Assembly (NCBI GenBank): GCA_037576195.1
Contig: CM075101.1
Coordinates: 36,766,001-36,830,000, forward strand
DNA length: 64,000 nucleotides
Source: Phytoseiulus persimilis
Taxonomy: Eukaryota; Arthropoda; Arachnida; Mesostigmata; Phytoseiidae
Reading direction: 5' to 3'
The translations under genes were made by a program, and so were the position numbers. Positions 26,401 through 34,097 of this stretch are shown here, piece by piece (positions within the stretch are counted from its first letter, which is position 1; every line of letters begins with the position of its first letter). Below the pieces are notes generated by a model. It was not told where the DNA came from, did no database searches, and worked only from the letters and a program-made list of their open reading frames with translations.

Positions 26401-29400
26401 CACGCGGGCACGAGCAGCTCTTGTGTCCATCAGGATCTCACTTCTCGGTGGATCTGATGATACACTCATTTGAATTTTCGCTCCATCTCGTTCGCACGAG
26501 TCTTGGAAACATAGTTACCCCGCCGATCGCAGCTCACATCGGAATAAACTCCGCGAGGTGGTCGAGGAGGTTCTGCAAGGATGAATCTACTCGGAAACAT
26601 CTTAGCGGCTTGCTTTTTCACTCAGTTCCCCGATGTCGATGATGGGGCGCGCAGACGAAGGAGTGAGCGGAAAGAAACAAACCGAAGGAATTCCGCACGA
26701 GCCGCTCCGAGTTTAAGCGTGCATATGCGTGCTGTATATGGAAAACAGACACTAATGATTCATATGACCGGCAAACGATGTGTTCATTGTTACTGGCTCA
26801 GCTGTGTTTCGTTAATTATGAGCGAAAGATGATCATCGTCATTGGTGCCGCAACCCGCGCGTTCGGCGACGCTTCATTCGCGCGGCAGCGGTAGTCCTCC
26901 ATCCTCGATTCATCCATTCACCGACCCCGCACTGCCGGCCGCCCGATCCGGCCATCCATTCATCCATCTATTCATCTCAGCAGCCCGACCAGCTGACAGA
27001 GTCCTTACGCTTTTGCAGGCTTAGGGCTTTCCTTTATCCTGGGCATTTCTTAGCCTCGGACTTGTTCCTTCGTCTTGTCGTTTCCAAGGCCCTCGCCGCG
27101 TGAGAGCCTGGAGCGAGCAGGAGCAGCAGCTTAGTCCTCTCGTTTGGAGCTGGACTATCTCAGAGATTTCCGCGTATTCAGCGGCAATTGCCTCGTCTGC
27201 TCCCGCCGGCGGCTCCTTCTTCATTCGTTTGCCGCCGCCGCCACAACCGAGTCCAGCGCCTGCGCTGCTGCTTTTCAGCTGCTCACATGAAAAACGGGAG
27301 ACGCATTCATGTTGACTATCTTCTCCTTCGTAAGTACGATATTATGAGAAGTGCGAGAACACGGCCTTGCGGACTACGAGTGGGAACGGTTTTAGTTGGC
27401 TGTTTGGACATGACCGAGCGACAACGGAACGACTAGAACAGGGGAAAACTGTCACTTAGGCGGAGGCTTAGAGGCTTACGGGGAGAGGGGCGGAGAGAAG
27501 ATTGTCCTCGCCCGAGAGATTCATGGGAGCGGGGCGGGATGGAGTCCGGGGGCTCAACCGAGATCTCGCACAAGGTTGGCATAACCCTCCACAACATGCT
27601 CTGGTCGCTGACGTTGTCGTCGACGTGGTGGCGGCTACGGTCGTAGACGTATGAGTTGACCAAGCTTTTGCCAGCCATACCATCGCCGAGTAAGCGAACT
27701 CGTTACGATGCAAGGCGCATATTCTACGTTAGTACGTACGTACGTGCGTATGTGTGTCATCCGAACCGCTGAATCAACTTATCATGGCTTTATATCGCGT
27801 TCGCCTACCCTATCCCAGCCTACTTGACCCCAGCCATCTGCGGTCCATGACCCTCTGTCATCGATACGAAACCGCACAGATTGTTGCCGTATTTTGACCT
27901 CGGTATCTCCGTAGTAACTCGATTGATGCAGCAGATTAATCGTGTTTGCTATAAAGACAATAGCTGCATTCGCCTCCGCCAGCCGGCGAACCTGGAAGAC
28001 CTCAGGCCGGCTCGCTCGATAGGAAGTTCGTCTAGTAAAACGGCTGCCCTGGATCATCGCTATTGAGAGACAAGGGCAGGCTTCTGTGGCATCTCTGTTT
28101 CGCCGCGGGCGCTATATCGTGCTACGCCCTCGTGACTCGCGTGAGTCGAGAGAGTTCGTGAAGGGCTGTGCTGTGTGAGTTGCAGTACTCACCGACAACG
28201 TGCAGTCTCACAGTCGAGTTGACAGTCGTCCCGTCTCGAAACACGACATTGCAGGTGTACAGTCCAGAATCTTCGAAGCGAACTTCATTCACTTTCAGCA
28301 GCGCGGGATGGCCAAGCAGAGAGAAAAACGCTCGTCCCGTCCACGTCTTTGAAGCGGACCGGCTCACCTATAACGAAAAGAAAATTATTCACACCGAGGA
28401 TGATATTGGAAGGGAATGGTCTACGCGACTACGGAGAGCTGTGTTCTCAGGAGCCGGGTACTAAGACGCGCTCGAGCGATGCGAGAAAATTCCACCGCCG
28501 AAATCTGTGAAATCACCGGTTTGTCGATAAAACCCAGGAACAATGGAGATTAGTGTCGAGAAGGTGATTCATCCGATGTCTGAGCCAGGGGTGAGCTCCG
28601 TTGATGCCACGGAGTAATGACGGGAAATGGCCGCAGCGACCTTGATGTTCCGACGTCCTCAATGCTGTTCGCCAATAGCGATACCCCGAGAATCGGCTTT
28701 CTCGCCGCCATCATCAACGATCTGCGATAGTCGGCGATCTCCCGAGTTCTCGACACTCAACCGAGCTCACTGCCTCGCACACCTCTGCCCCAGGTCGATC
28801 CTCCGCCGGCATCGTCCCGGATCGGGCTATTGTCACCTCAGTGTCCCCGACAGTCGTTTCCTCTGCCCACCAGCCGGCGGCGGCCGCGAGCGAACAGCAC
28901 GCTGCGAGCCGTGCTCGGCCGTGGAGACCGTGTTGCGGGGTCCGAAGGCCTCGTCATAACTCCAGCAGCCCGGCCCGAGGTATTCTCTTTCGTGGAACAA
29001 CACGAAAACGAGGAAAATACGAACTCGAAGTGCGACCGCGCCTTCCCAAGGTCGTTCGAAACGCGAACATTCAAGCCGAACCCGCGCAACATGTCAATCT
29101 CCGCAGTCATGATCATTGCGGGTCATCATCGTCGACGTCGTCGTCACTGCTATTAAAGTCAAGCTTTATCATCGCCGGCGGAATGGCAGTGCTGGCTTGC
29201 TCCTGACAATCGTGACAGGAATTCGTTTTTACGTCCTTCACAGAGAGGATGACCACAGCGACGGCAGATGAAATGAAAAACCGAGCGAGAGAGAGGACAT
29301 TTCCGAGTACCCGTATGACAGACGACTCGATGCATATGACATCCCCGAGGAGCAATCAGCAACAGCGACCAGCGCCACAGCAGTAATACAATATAGCAGA

Positions 29401-32400
29401 GTAGAAAAGACCAGCCGGGTCAGCCTGGCAGGGCGCATAATCACAATTGTTACAACGCTACGTCCTCCGCACCCGAATAGTAGCTCCGGCGGCTACGTTC
29501 TACAAACTCACTTCCGCTCCCTCCCGTTCTTCAACACGGGGGGCAGGGGGAACAGGGGTGTTCTGCTGAGCGAGCTCGTAGACGACGGCAGCCGAACAAA
29601 GAGGAACAAAGGAGGAAAGCCAAACGACGAGCTCGACTACAAGAAAGGCGACGACGGTGTCATCGGCGTCGCCAACGGCCGCGGCTTTCGGCAGAAAGCG
29701 TTTGGACCGTAGCGCCGGAGACTTGCGTTCAAGCTGGTGCCGCTGCTTCCGGCTCCACGAAACAGGCGAGTCTGGTCCAACAGACAATGGGCTGGGTGGA
29801 ACTGATCCATCCAAATGGATCAGATGGATGTCCTCCATTCAGGAGCGGCTGATAAGCGGCCTGCTAAGAACACCACTCAGGGTCCTGAGGTTCTCCTGAA
29901 CGGAGGAGCTAGCGTTCAAGGCAGAGGAGGTCCCGGAAATATACTAGTCAGGGAGCGGGGGACGGACGAAACAGTAGACGACGACGGTCGAAGTCGAGTG
30001 CCCGGAGGGATCACGAGCGAGCATTCAGCCGAAGTATTTTTCATGAGTTCGTCACTGCTGATCGAGCGGCCAATGTGGGTGGGTTGGGGAGTGCGGAAAC
30101 GAGGTGGATGGGGGGATCGCCGAGTCGAAGGGAACTGTTCTCGGAGGGGGCTTGTTTGTCCTCAATGTATTCATGCCAGGCGCGGCGTCGGTAGACGACG
30201 GAACTGGCAGCAGTGGAGTTCCTTGCAGGCGCGCATCCGGATACTCGTCGAAACTTTCTGATGCCTGTCCGCTCCCTTGCTCCGTTCCTCCTCAGTTTCC
30301 TCCCTCTGGCTGCCACCACCAGTCCACTTGTATTCCGGACGCACACGCTGCTCGGAGCTCTTTTGGTCCTCCGCTCGCTATTCCATGGGATGTACTCAGT
30401 TGTAATCACCTTCCATGGGGCCACAAATATTGATGAGACTTCCCCACTCCGAGATTCCACTCATGAGCGATGCGTGCGCGGTTGATCGGAATAAGCGGAC
30501 CGGAGTCCCGGGAGAGGGGGTCGGAGGGCCGGAGGGAGGCGAAAGTCCTGAGCTCCTCGCACAAGACCTCTCCAGACTGACTTTCTGCGTCACACTCAGG
30601 CGGGAGCGTCCTCGAGAAATGAGCGACGAATCATCTCCGACGTCGTCCTCGGCTCTGAAACACCAAACGAGTTGAACCCGAAGCCACCGCGAAGTGGGAA
30701 GCTCTCGAGAGCGAAGGATGCGGCTCCTTGGGTTGTGGGGAACCTTTCAGGAAGTGGATGAAGATTACTTTTCTTGCTGGTTGGGAGACTGCGACTGGAA
30801 GATAAATCTACTCGCGCCGCATTCGACAGTGTCCGATCACTTCCACGCTTCGTGAAGAATCTCGTTGGCCGTATTCCATTCGCTTCTCGAGCCGGCTGGT
30901 CGTTTCATTCCCTTGCTTTGCATCTTTTTTTCCGAAGGAGTTTCCGTCCACGCCATGTGCTCCGCGATTTTTATTGCGCACGAGGCGACACGATGGCAAT
31001 AGCGGACTGGCGGCATGTGACTTCCCCAGGTCGTTTGAGCGGAAGACGAGCTTGCCTCGCCCCGGAACTTTCGAGGCGGACGAAAGAGGGAACTTCGAAA
31101 CGAGAGCTCGAAAATTCGTGGGACAGCTCCTCGTTGTGTCCCCGTTGGCGTGCCTTTCTTCTCAGTCGAGCAGCCTGAGGACGCCCCCCCCCCCGCACGC
31201 TCCTCCACCCCCTCTGTGCGCTCGGTGAGTTTTTTAGGAAGGTGTTACCATAAAAAAAGGCTCGACAAGCGTTTATTAGTTAGTTCAATTAAGATTATTT
31301 TTAGAGGTTATTTCAGGAGAAGCCGTCGGACGCGGTTGTCGCCTCTGCCACGCCGTCATCGGCACTCCCCGCCAAGAGCGACCGACCCACCGACCTTAAG
31401 TCAGTCACCCTCCCTAACGCGGTTCAACCAAAAAACGCTTCGCGTTCGTCCGGAGAGGCAGCCAGGCAGGCAGCCCGTCAACTCAGCTCGCAGCAGCGAG
31501 GTCCTAAACCAATTTTCTCCAGAGCGAGGGACAACCGGAACTTTGTCCGATCGGCTTGTGGCGACTTGGTTGTGGTCCAACGGCCTGCGCTGCGTTGTTA
31601 CTCCGGTGGGCTGAGCTGAGCTTGCGCACGAACCTCCGGATCCACGTCACCCGATCTATAACCCTGCACAGTAAACTTTCACTGCTAATGCCTTCAACTT
31701 TCCTCCAAAACCTTCCAGATGTATTCCGGTAACGTTCCACGTCCGCTCCGAGTATGTCCTTCCGCATGCGTCTCGGCGTGGCATGTCCGGCATCGGCTGG
31801 ACTGATGAAAACGGTCGAACGAGCGGTCGCACGCACGCTCGCTCTCATCACGAGCAGTGCCGGTGCAGTTTATGTACACAGTTCATGGGGACAATGTCCT
31901 CAGTTGTACAACGATGACGTGGTTTGTGGGGTTTTAATTGCAGATTCGGAGGTTGCAGGTCAACCTGCAGGGCATCGGTCTTTGATGACTTTTGTGGATG
32001 GCTTATGTGGTTTATGGCCAGCCACCATGACGCCACGATTTCCAGAGACCCCGAGACACTTTGGACCGCCCTCGGGGGCCCTACTGGTTCGACGATATCC
32101 ACACACAGCCGACGGGGTGAGCGCTGAAGTCAACCGGAGTCCCGAAGGGCTCCCGTCAATCGTGAACCGATGCAAACACTCAGGAGGGGAGAATCTTTCC
32201 ACAGTGTCAACGGTTTGTGCTGAGCTCGCACATTCTAGGGGAGAAGCTGTCCCGGAGGTGGGGACAAATGCATTTCAACTTGACGACGCGGGAACTTCTC
32301 TCCCGATGTCCTGCATGGATTCATCCCCGGTGATTGAGTTTGTTTGTTCCTAGCTGACAGTTTACGGCTCCCATGGCTGGGAAATCCACATCTAGGACGA

Positions 32401-34097
32401 TTTGAGACACAGGAAGAAATGAGAGGCTAGATAGGAGGTCTTCGTTCTCTTCGGTTCCGTGTGATGAGCCTCGTTTCTCGCTCAACTAGGTGATGTACGA
32501 GATCTCCTCGCGATTCAAAAGGTTTGATGAGGGTGAAGATCTTCGTGGAGAGGTCTACCTGAGACACTTTGCCGGTCGTCCCGTTCTTCGCTGGACGCTT
32601 CCCATTCTTTTTGCGGGCGAGCCCATGAAACCGCCCGCCGATCGTTTCCCCTCCTCTCTTGAGGAGCGGCTCGACCAGAACTCCTCAGGAAATCTGAGCC
32701 TCCTCTTCAACGTCTGGTTCGACGTTTCCATGAAAGTGAATGACGCTTCCCAACACTTTGGAACCAAATTGCGTGTCTGCCAGACCACAGAGCTCTCCCG
32801 GGTTGATTTTGACATCAGGTGCGCCGACCTGCATGAACGCAGCATTTCCAAATTCGTACGAAATCGAACCGTACGATGTTAATCTCGCCGACGGCACCAT
32901 CGAAAGCTGGTTTGCATGGCGTAATGGATGGATGGAAACTAACTCGATCGGTCGGTCGGGGGTCGGCTTGGCATAGCTCGCTCGTCCACTTATTTATTTG
33001 GAATCCGTCTGGCCTTCAGCTCGCGAGCTCGCTAGCTGCGTGACTTCGTAATTGGTGCAAGCCATAAACACAATTATGTTGGCCCGAGGCGTTCCATTCT
33101 TCCTCGGGGTACAAAGCGGCAGCGTTATCTTATCACGATGTGAAAGAGTTGCTTCATGAAGTGGCGTTTCATCCAAACCAGTGTTTCAAACTTTCCCTTT
33201 TGATCAGTTATGTGGCTCCAAGGCCGTCCGGAGCTATTGCTGACGACGATAAACAACTCGACCGCCGGCCGTTGCGAACACCACCATCTCGTGGCCACAT
33301 TCTGTCTCGTGGAGGTTCTCGAGCACGCACAAACTTCCTCGCTTTAATTCTCCTTCATCACGAGGCGACGGGACGAGGGCGCGTCTTGTAAGTTGCGTCC
33401 GACAGGACGGCATCCCTCCCGGGAAAGACGAGTTCATTCATCGTTCCGCCCGTCCGCCCCGTCACTCACTCACGAACCACGAGCCCAATGGTGCAGTGTT
33501 AGGAAGCCAGGCTGCGTGGATCGAGCATGGACACGTCCACACACTTGAAAAATCGACACGCTCGTCACGAAAGGTCGTGCCGTTCCATGCGAGTCCGTGT
33601 CGCTTCCGACCAGCGAGAGTCTCGAAACGAGGATACGACGACTCTAGCGAACATTTCTGTCTTGGCTCAAGAAGACAGACCTGGCGTATGTCCCCAACTG
33701 GAAGATGGTCTCTGACCTCATTCGTGGCCGAAATGAGGGCCGATCAAGTGAACAATCTTCCATGGAGGCGTTCTTGGGATTCGTGAACTCTCACACGAGG
33801 TCGGTTCCGGTTTCCTTTTTTCCAGTTTCAGAGGAGAGAAAAAGGAGCTCACCTGGAGGATGTTGTTGGAGCGTTGGCCCTCCGTCGACAGATCCTGGCC
33901 GAAGTCAACGGTGTAAACCGGACTGTGATGAATTCGTACGTGATGATGGTGGTGCGACTTTTTGTCGGGTGTGTGATACCAATGCACGACTGCGAGCGCC
34001 GTTTCATTCGTGATGTCGCCTTCATCCATCGGGGAACGCAGGTCGCACGGCAGCTCGGTTTGGTGTCCTTCCCGAACGACCAGCCGAGTAGAAATAC
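2042..34097 (-). CDS. side: Sidestep-family receptor (5 Ig + FnIII + TM), spliced, 5' end incomplete
   Basis: Spliced minus-strand gene; join complement of 34097-33853, 28367-28193, 12302-12192, 10271-9991, 9906-9684, 9011-8818, 8626-8536, 8340-8086, 7038-6896, 4029-3825, 2436-2042. All junctions are GT-AG and keep frame, giving 771 residues plus stop. Counting from the first full codon (Ile): Ig1 about 4-139, Ig2 141-245, Ig3 246-345, Ig4 346-440, Ig5 441-535, FnIII 538-640, membrane span about 651-675, tail to 771. Family hallmarks seen are the extra cysteine pair in Ig5 (APVC at its start, PCVFHVVPAG at its end), the NCS...LTC cysteines of the FnIII domain, the GHLPQ/KFF junction and the AANDHGRS strand. 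Family knowledge: Sidestep proteins sit on target cells and bind Beaten-path receptors to steer axons. The symbol marks the family; which of the several Side paralogues this is cannot be told. The first coding exon is not certain. Confidence 0.93.
2437..3824 (-). other. Intron between FnIII and membrane exon (1388 bp)
   Basis: GTAAGA...TTGCAG intron, phase 1. It contains a G13 run at 3448-3460 and, on the opposite strand, a stop-free stretch (3138-3470) that reads more protein-like than its surroundings; this is described among the findings. Nothing else is recognisable. Confidence 0.8.
3448..3460. repeat. G13 homopolymer
   Basis: Uninterrupted run of 13 G on the plus strand, inside the intron before the membrane exon. 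Confidence 0.95.
3825..4029 (-). CDS. side: Side-like exon: second half of FnIII
   Basis: The acceptor is TTTGCCTTGCAG (phase 0) and the donor is G|GTAAGA (phase 1). The 68 residues read as the C-terminal strands of a fibronectin type III domain. KFFAEVLAIPSG is the C strand, LDGLLPSTEYQIRVWAAN the E-F strands with the L-x-P-x-T-x-Y core, and DHGRSTAM the F-G turn. Its junction with the exon before produces HLPQKFF, the family's LPQ-x-F pattern. NFS is a possible glycosylation site. Confidence 0.95.
4030..6895 (-). other. Intron splitting the FnIII domain (2866 bp)
   Basis: GTGAGC...TTGCAG intron, phase 0, between the two halves of the fibronectin domain. A 255-codon minus-strand open frame (5999-6766) lies inside. 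It is Ser/Arg-rich, matches no family I know and has no paired splice sites, so I treat it as chance. Confidence 0.8.
6896..7038 (-). CDS. side: Side-like exon: end of Ig5 and first half of FnIII
   Basis: The acceptor is TTCATTTTTCAG (phase 1) and the donor is CAG|GTGAGC (phase 0). The 47 residues start EMKSPCVFHVVPAG. Its Cys 531 is the second member of the extra Ig5 pair, and the C-V-F-H motif is diagnostic of the family. GPPGPMQNCS then opens the fibronectin domain, whose two cysteines (547, 562) are typical of Sidestep proteins. A second AG inside the exon (at GGCAG|GGCC) would give a shorter form in the same frame, but it would delete the conserved motif, so I reject it. Confidence 0.94.
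7039..8085 (-). other. Intron near the end of Ig5 (1047 bp)
   Basis: GTGAGT...TTTTTCAG intron, phase 1. Nothing recognisable lies within it. Confidence 0.85.
8086..8340 (-). CDS. side: Side-like exon: most of Ig5
   Basis: The acceptor is TTTATTCCAG (phase 1) and the donor is G|GTGAGT (phase 1). The 84 residues start APVC, the conserved extra cysteine of Sidestep Ig5 (Cys 444). QPVDVHCQVEADP carries Cys 464, ITFEWFF the core Trp 477, and GTLTCLARNRIG the F strand with Cys 518. NIT is a potential glycosylation site. The codon for the final glycine is shared with the next exon. Confidence 0.95.
8536..8626 (-). CDS. side: Side-like exon: last part of Ig4
   Basis: The acceptor is GTCATTGCAG|GTT (phase 0) and the donor is C|GTAAGT (phase 1). 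The 30 residues start VQTQHSGYYSCQAENSEG, the F strand of Ig4 with Cys 420 and the usual A-x-N-x-x-G turn. They close with PLFLRVQ. Joining to the next exon yields VQHAPVC, the conserved start of Ig5. Confidence 0.93.
8818..9011 (-). CDS. side: Side-like exon: first part of Ig4
   Basis: The acceptor is ATCGTTTTAG (phase 1). The exon ends in phase 0 at CAG|GTTCGA, a weak donor whose choice rests on the fit to the next exon. It encodes 64 residues. APRITLDLGSKLN matches the family's APxVxLxLGSxLN opening of Ig4. DVYLDCAVDAYP gives Cys 372, DDVHW the core Trp 385, and KNFLIIQQ the E strand. Confidence 0.92.
9012..9683 (-). other. Intron between Ig3 and Ig4 (672 bp)
   Basis: GTGAGT...GTTTTAG intron, phase 1, at the domain boundary. 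No other element is seen. Confidence 0.85.
9684..9906 (-). CDS. side: Side-like exon: second half of Ig3
   Basis: The acceptor is CACGCTCAG|GTG (phase 0) and the donor is T|GTGAGT (phase 1). The 74 residues start VFGSRPQAVVTWWMG, the family's G-S-R-P-x-A-x-x-T-W-W signature of Ig3. The F strand SNLACRATNP carries Cys 322. The exon ends INVQ; joining to the next exon makes the INVQYAPRI linker. Sequons NQT and NVS are present. The upstream intron is only 84 bp and is open in this frame. Confidence 0.95.
9907..9990 (-). other. Short stop-free intron inside Ig3 (84 bp)
   Basis: GTGAGT...CGCTCAG intron, phase 0. Its length is a multiple of three and it has no in-frame stop. The family alignment (CE joined to VFGSRP) argues strongly that it is normally removed. 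Confidence 0.9.
9991..10271 (-). CDS. side: Side-like exon: second half of Ig2 and first half of Ig3
   Basis: The acceptor is GGAATTGCAG (phase 1) and the donor is GAG|GTGAGT (phase 0). It encodes 93 residues. GRPKPTLEW completes the glycine-proline turn and core Trp of Ig2, and STLTCSAFN is its F strand with Cys 225. After the linker NLKPVAVKI, GLPVEVVCE begins Ig3 with Cys 269. No intron marks the Ig2-Ig3 boundary, unlike most other domain boundaries in this gene. NIS in FNNISS is a possible glycosylation site. Confidence 0.95.
10272..12191 (-). other. Intron inside Ig2 (1920 bp)
   Basis: GTAAGT...AATTGCAG intron, phase 1. It contains a C9 run at 11655-11663. No coding signal is seen. Confidence 0.85.
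12192..12302 (-). CDS. side: Side-like exon: first half of Ig2
   Basis: The acceptor is GCTTTCAG (phase 1) and the donor is G|GTAAGT (phase 1). The 36 residues open with the proline-rich linker PPEPPQI, typical after Sidestep Ig1. They continue with MGTIGPYNEGTPLSLVC, whose GPY-EG-L-L-C pattern is the B strand of Ig2, with Cys 172. It is the only coding piece between 28192 and 10272, so it was found by its splice sites and by fit to the neighbouring exons. It is too short to stand out as an open frame. Confidence 0.92.
12701..12715. repeat. (CAG)5 microsatellite
   Basis: Five perfect CAG units, in a local region rich in CCG and CAC triplets. Confidence 0.95.
14561..14573. repeat. G13 homopolymer
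   Basis: Thirteen G in a row in the largest intron. Confidence 0.95.
17257..17274. repeat. (CGC)6 microsatellite
   Basis: Six perfect CGC units in the largest intron. Confidence 0.95.
19241..19404. repeat. Imperfect inverted repeat
   Basis: Arm 19241-19293 and the reverse complement of arm 19352-19404 match at about 41 of 53 positions, with a shared core of AAATTCAT, GAACCGA and TTCCGACAA. The spacer is 58 bp. Similarity seems to continue weakly outward. It could be a degraded foldback or MITE-like element, or two copies of a repeat in opposite orientation. I see no clear target-site duplication or transposase. Confidence 0.7.
27732..27745. repeat. GTAC tandem repeat
   Basis: Three GTAC units plus GT; the unit is its own reverse complement. 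A TGTGTG tract follows. Confidence 0.85.
28193..28367 (-). CDS. side: Side-like exon: second half of Ig1
   Basis: The acceptor is GTTATAG|GTG (phase 0) and the donor is G|GTGAGT (phase 1). It encodes 58 residues. GRAFFSL corresponds to the D strand of the family. LLKVNEVRFEDSGLYTCNV gives the E-F strands with the classic D-S-G-x-Y-x-C motif (Cys 120, pairing with Cys 17). VNSTVRLHVV is the closing G strand with an N-glycosylation sequon. The split of Ig1 over two exons with a phase-0 intron inside the domain is clean. More than 5 kb of intron separates it from the exon before. Confidence 0.93.
28368..33852 (-). other. Intron inside Ig1 (5.5 kb)
   Basis: GTGAGC...GTTATAG intron, phase 0. It contains a C11 run at 31184-31194 and a stretch around 31850-32340 that is open on the plus strand, partly open on the minus strand, and locally poorer in CpG. 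No family could be recognised in it. Confidence 0.8.
31184..31194. repeat. C11 homopolymer
   Basis: Eleven C in a row, in the intron that splits Ig1. Confidence 0.95.
33853..34097 (-). CDS. side: Side-like exon: first half of Ig1
   Basis: The acceptor is TTAGTTGCAG and the exon enters in phase 1; it ends in phase 0 at CAG|GTGAGC. It encodes 81 residues: the N-terminal strands of a V-type Ig domain, with the B-strand Cys at residue 17 (ELPCDL) and the core Trp at residue 39 (VVHWY). The PVYTVDFG strand matches the position of the family's IYSFD-like C' strand. Between Trp and that strand lies an unusual loop with five consecutive His codons (33940-33954). NET is a possible N-glycosylation site. 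In Sidestep proteins Ig1 carries the Beat-binding face. Confidence 0.9.

Larger units (their letters stand above)
12303..28192 (-). other. Largest intron, between Ig1 and Ig2 (15.9 kb)
   Basis: GTGAGT...GCTTTCAG intron, phase 1, at the Ig1-Ig2 boundary. It holds several simple repeats (12701, 14561, 17257, 27732), an imperfect inverted repeat (19241-19404) and a 382-codon plus-strand open frame (23945-25093) in pyrimidine-rich DNA. I see no convincing nested gene or alternative exon. Large introns like this often house regulatory elements, but none can be named from sequence alone. Confidence 0.75.

Noticed and set aside
32490..32882. 130-codon plus-strand frame and its minus-strand counterpart as an extra Ig exon
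   Set aside because: Neither strand shows the Cys...Trp...Cys spacing of an Ig domain, and Ig1 is already complete without it.
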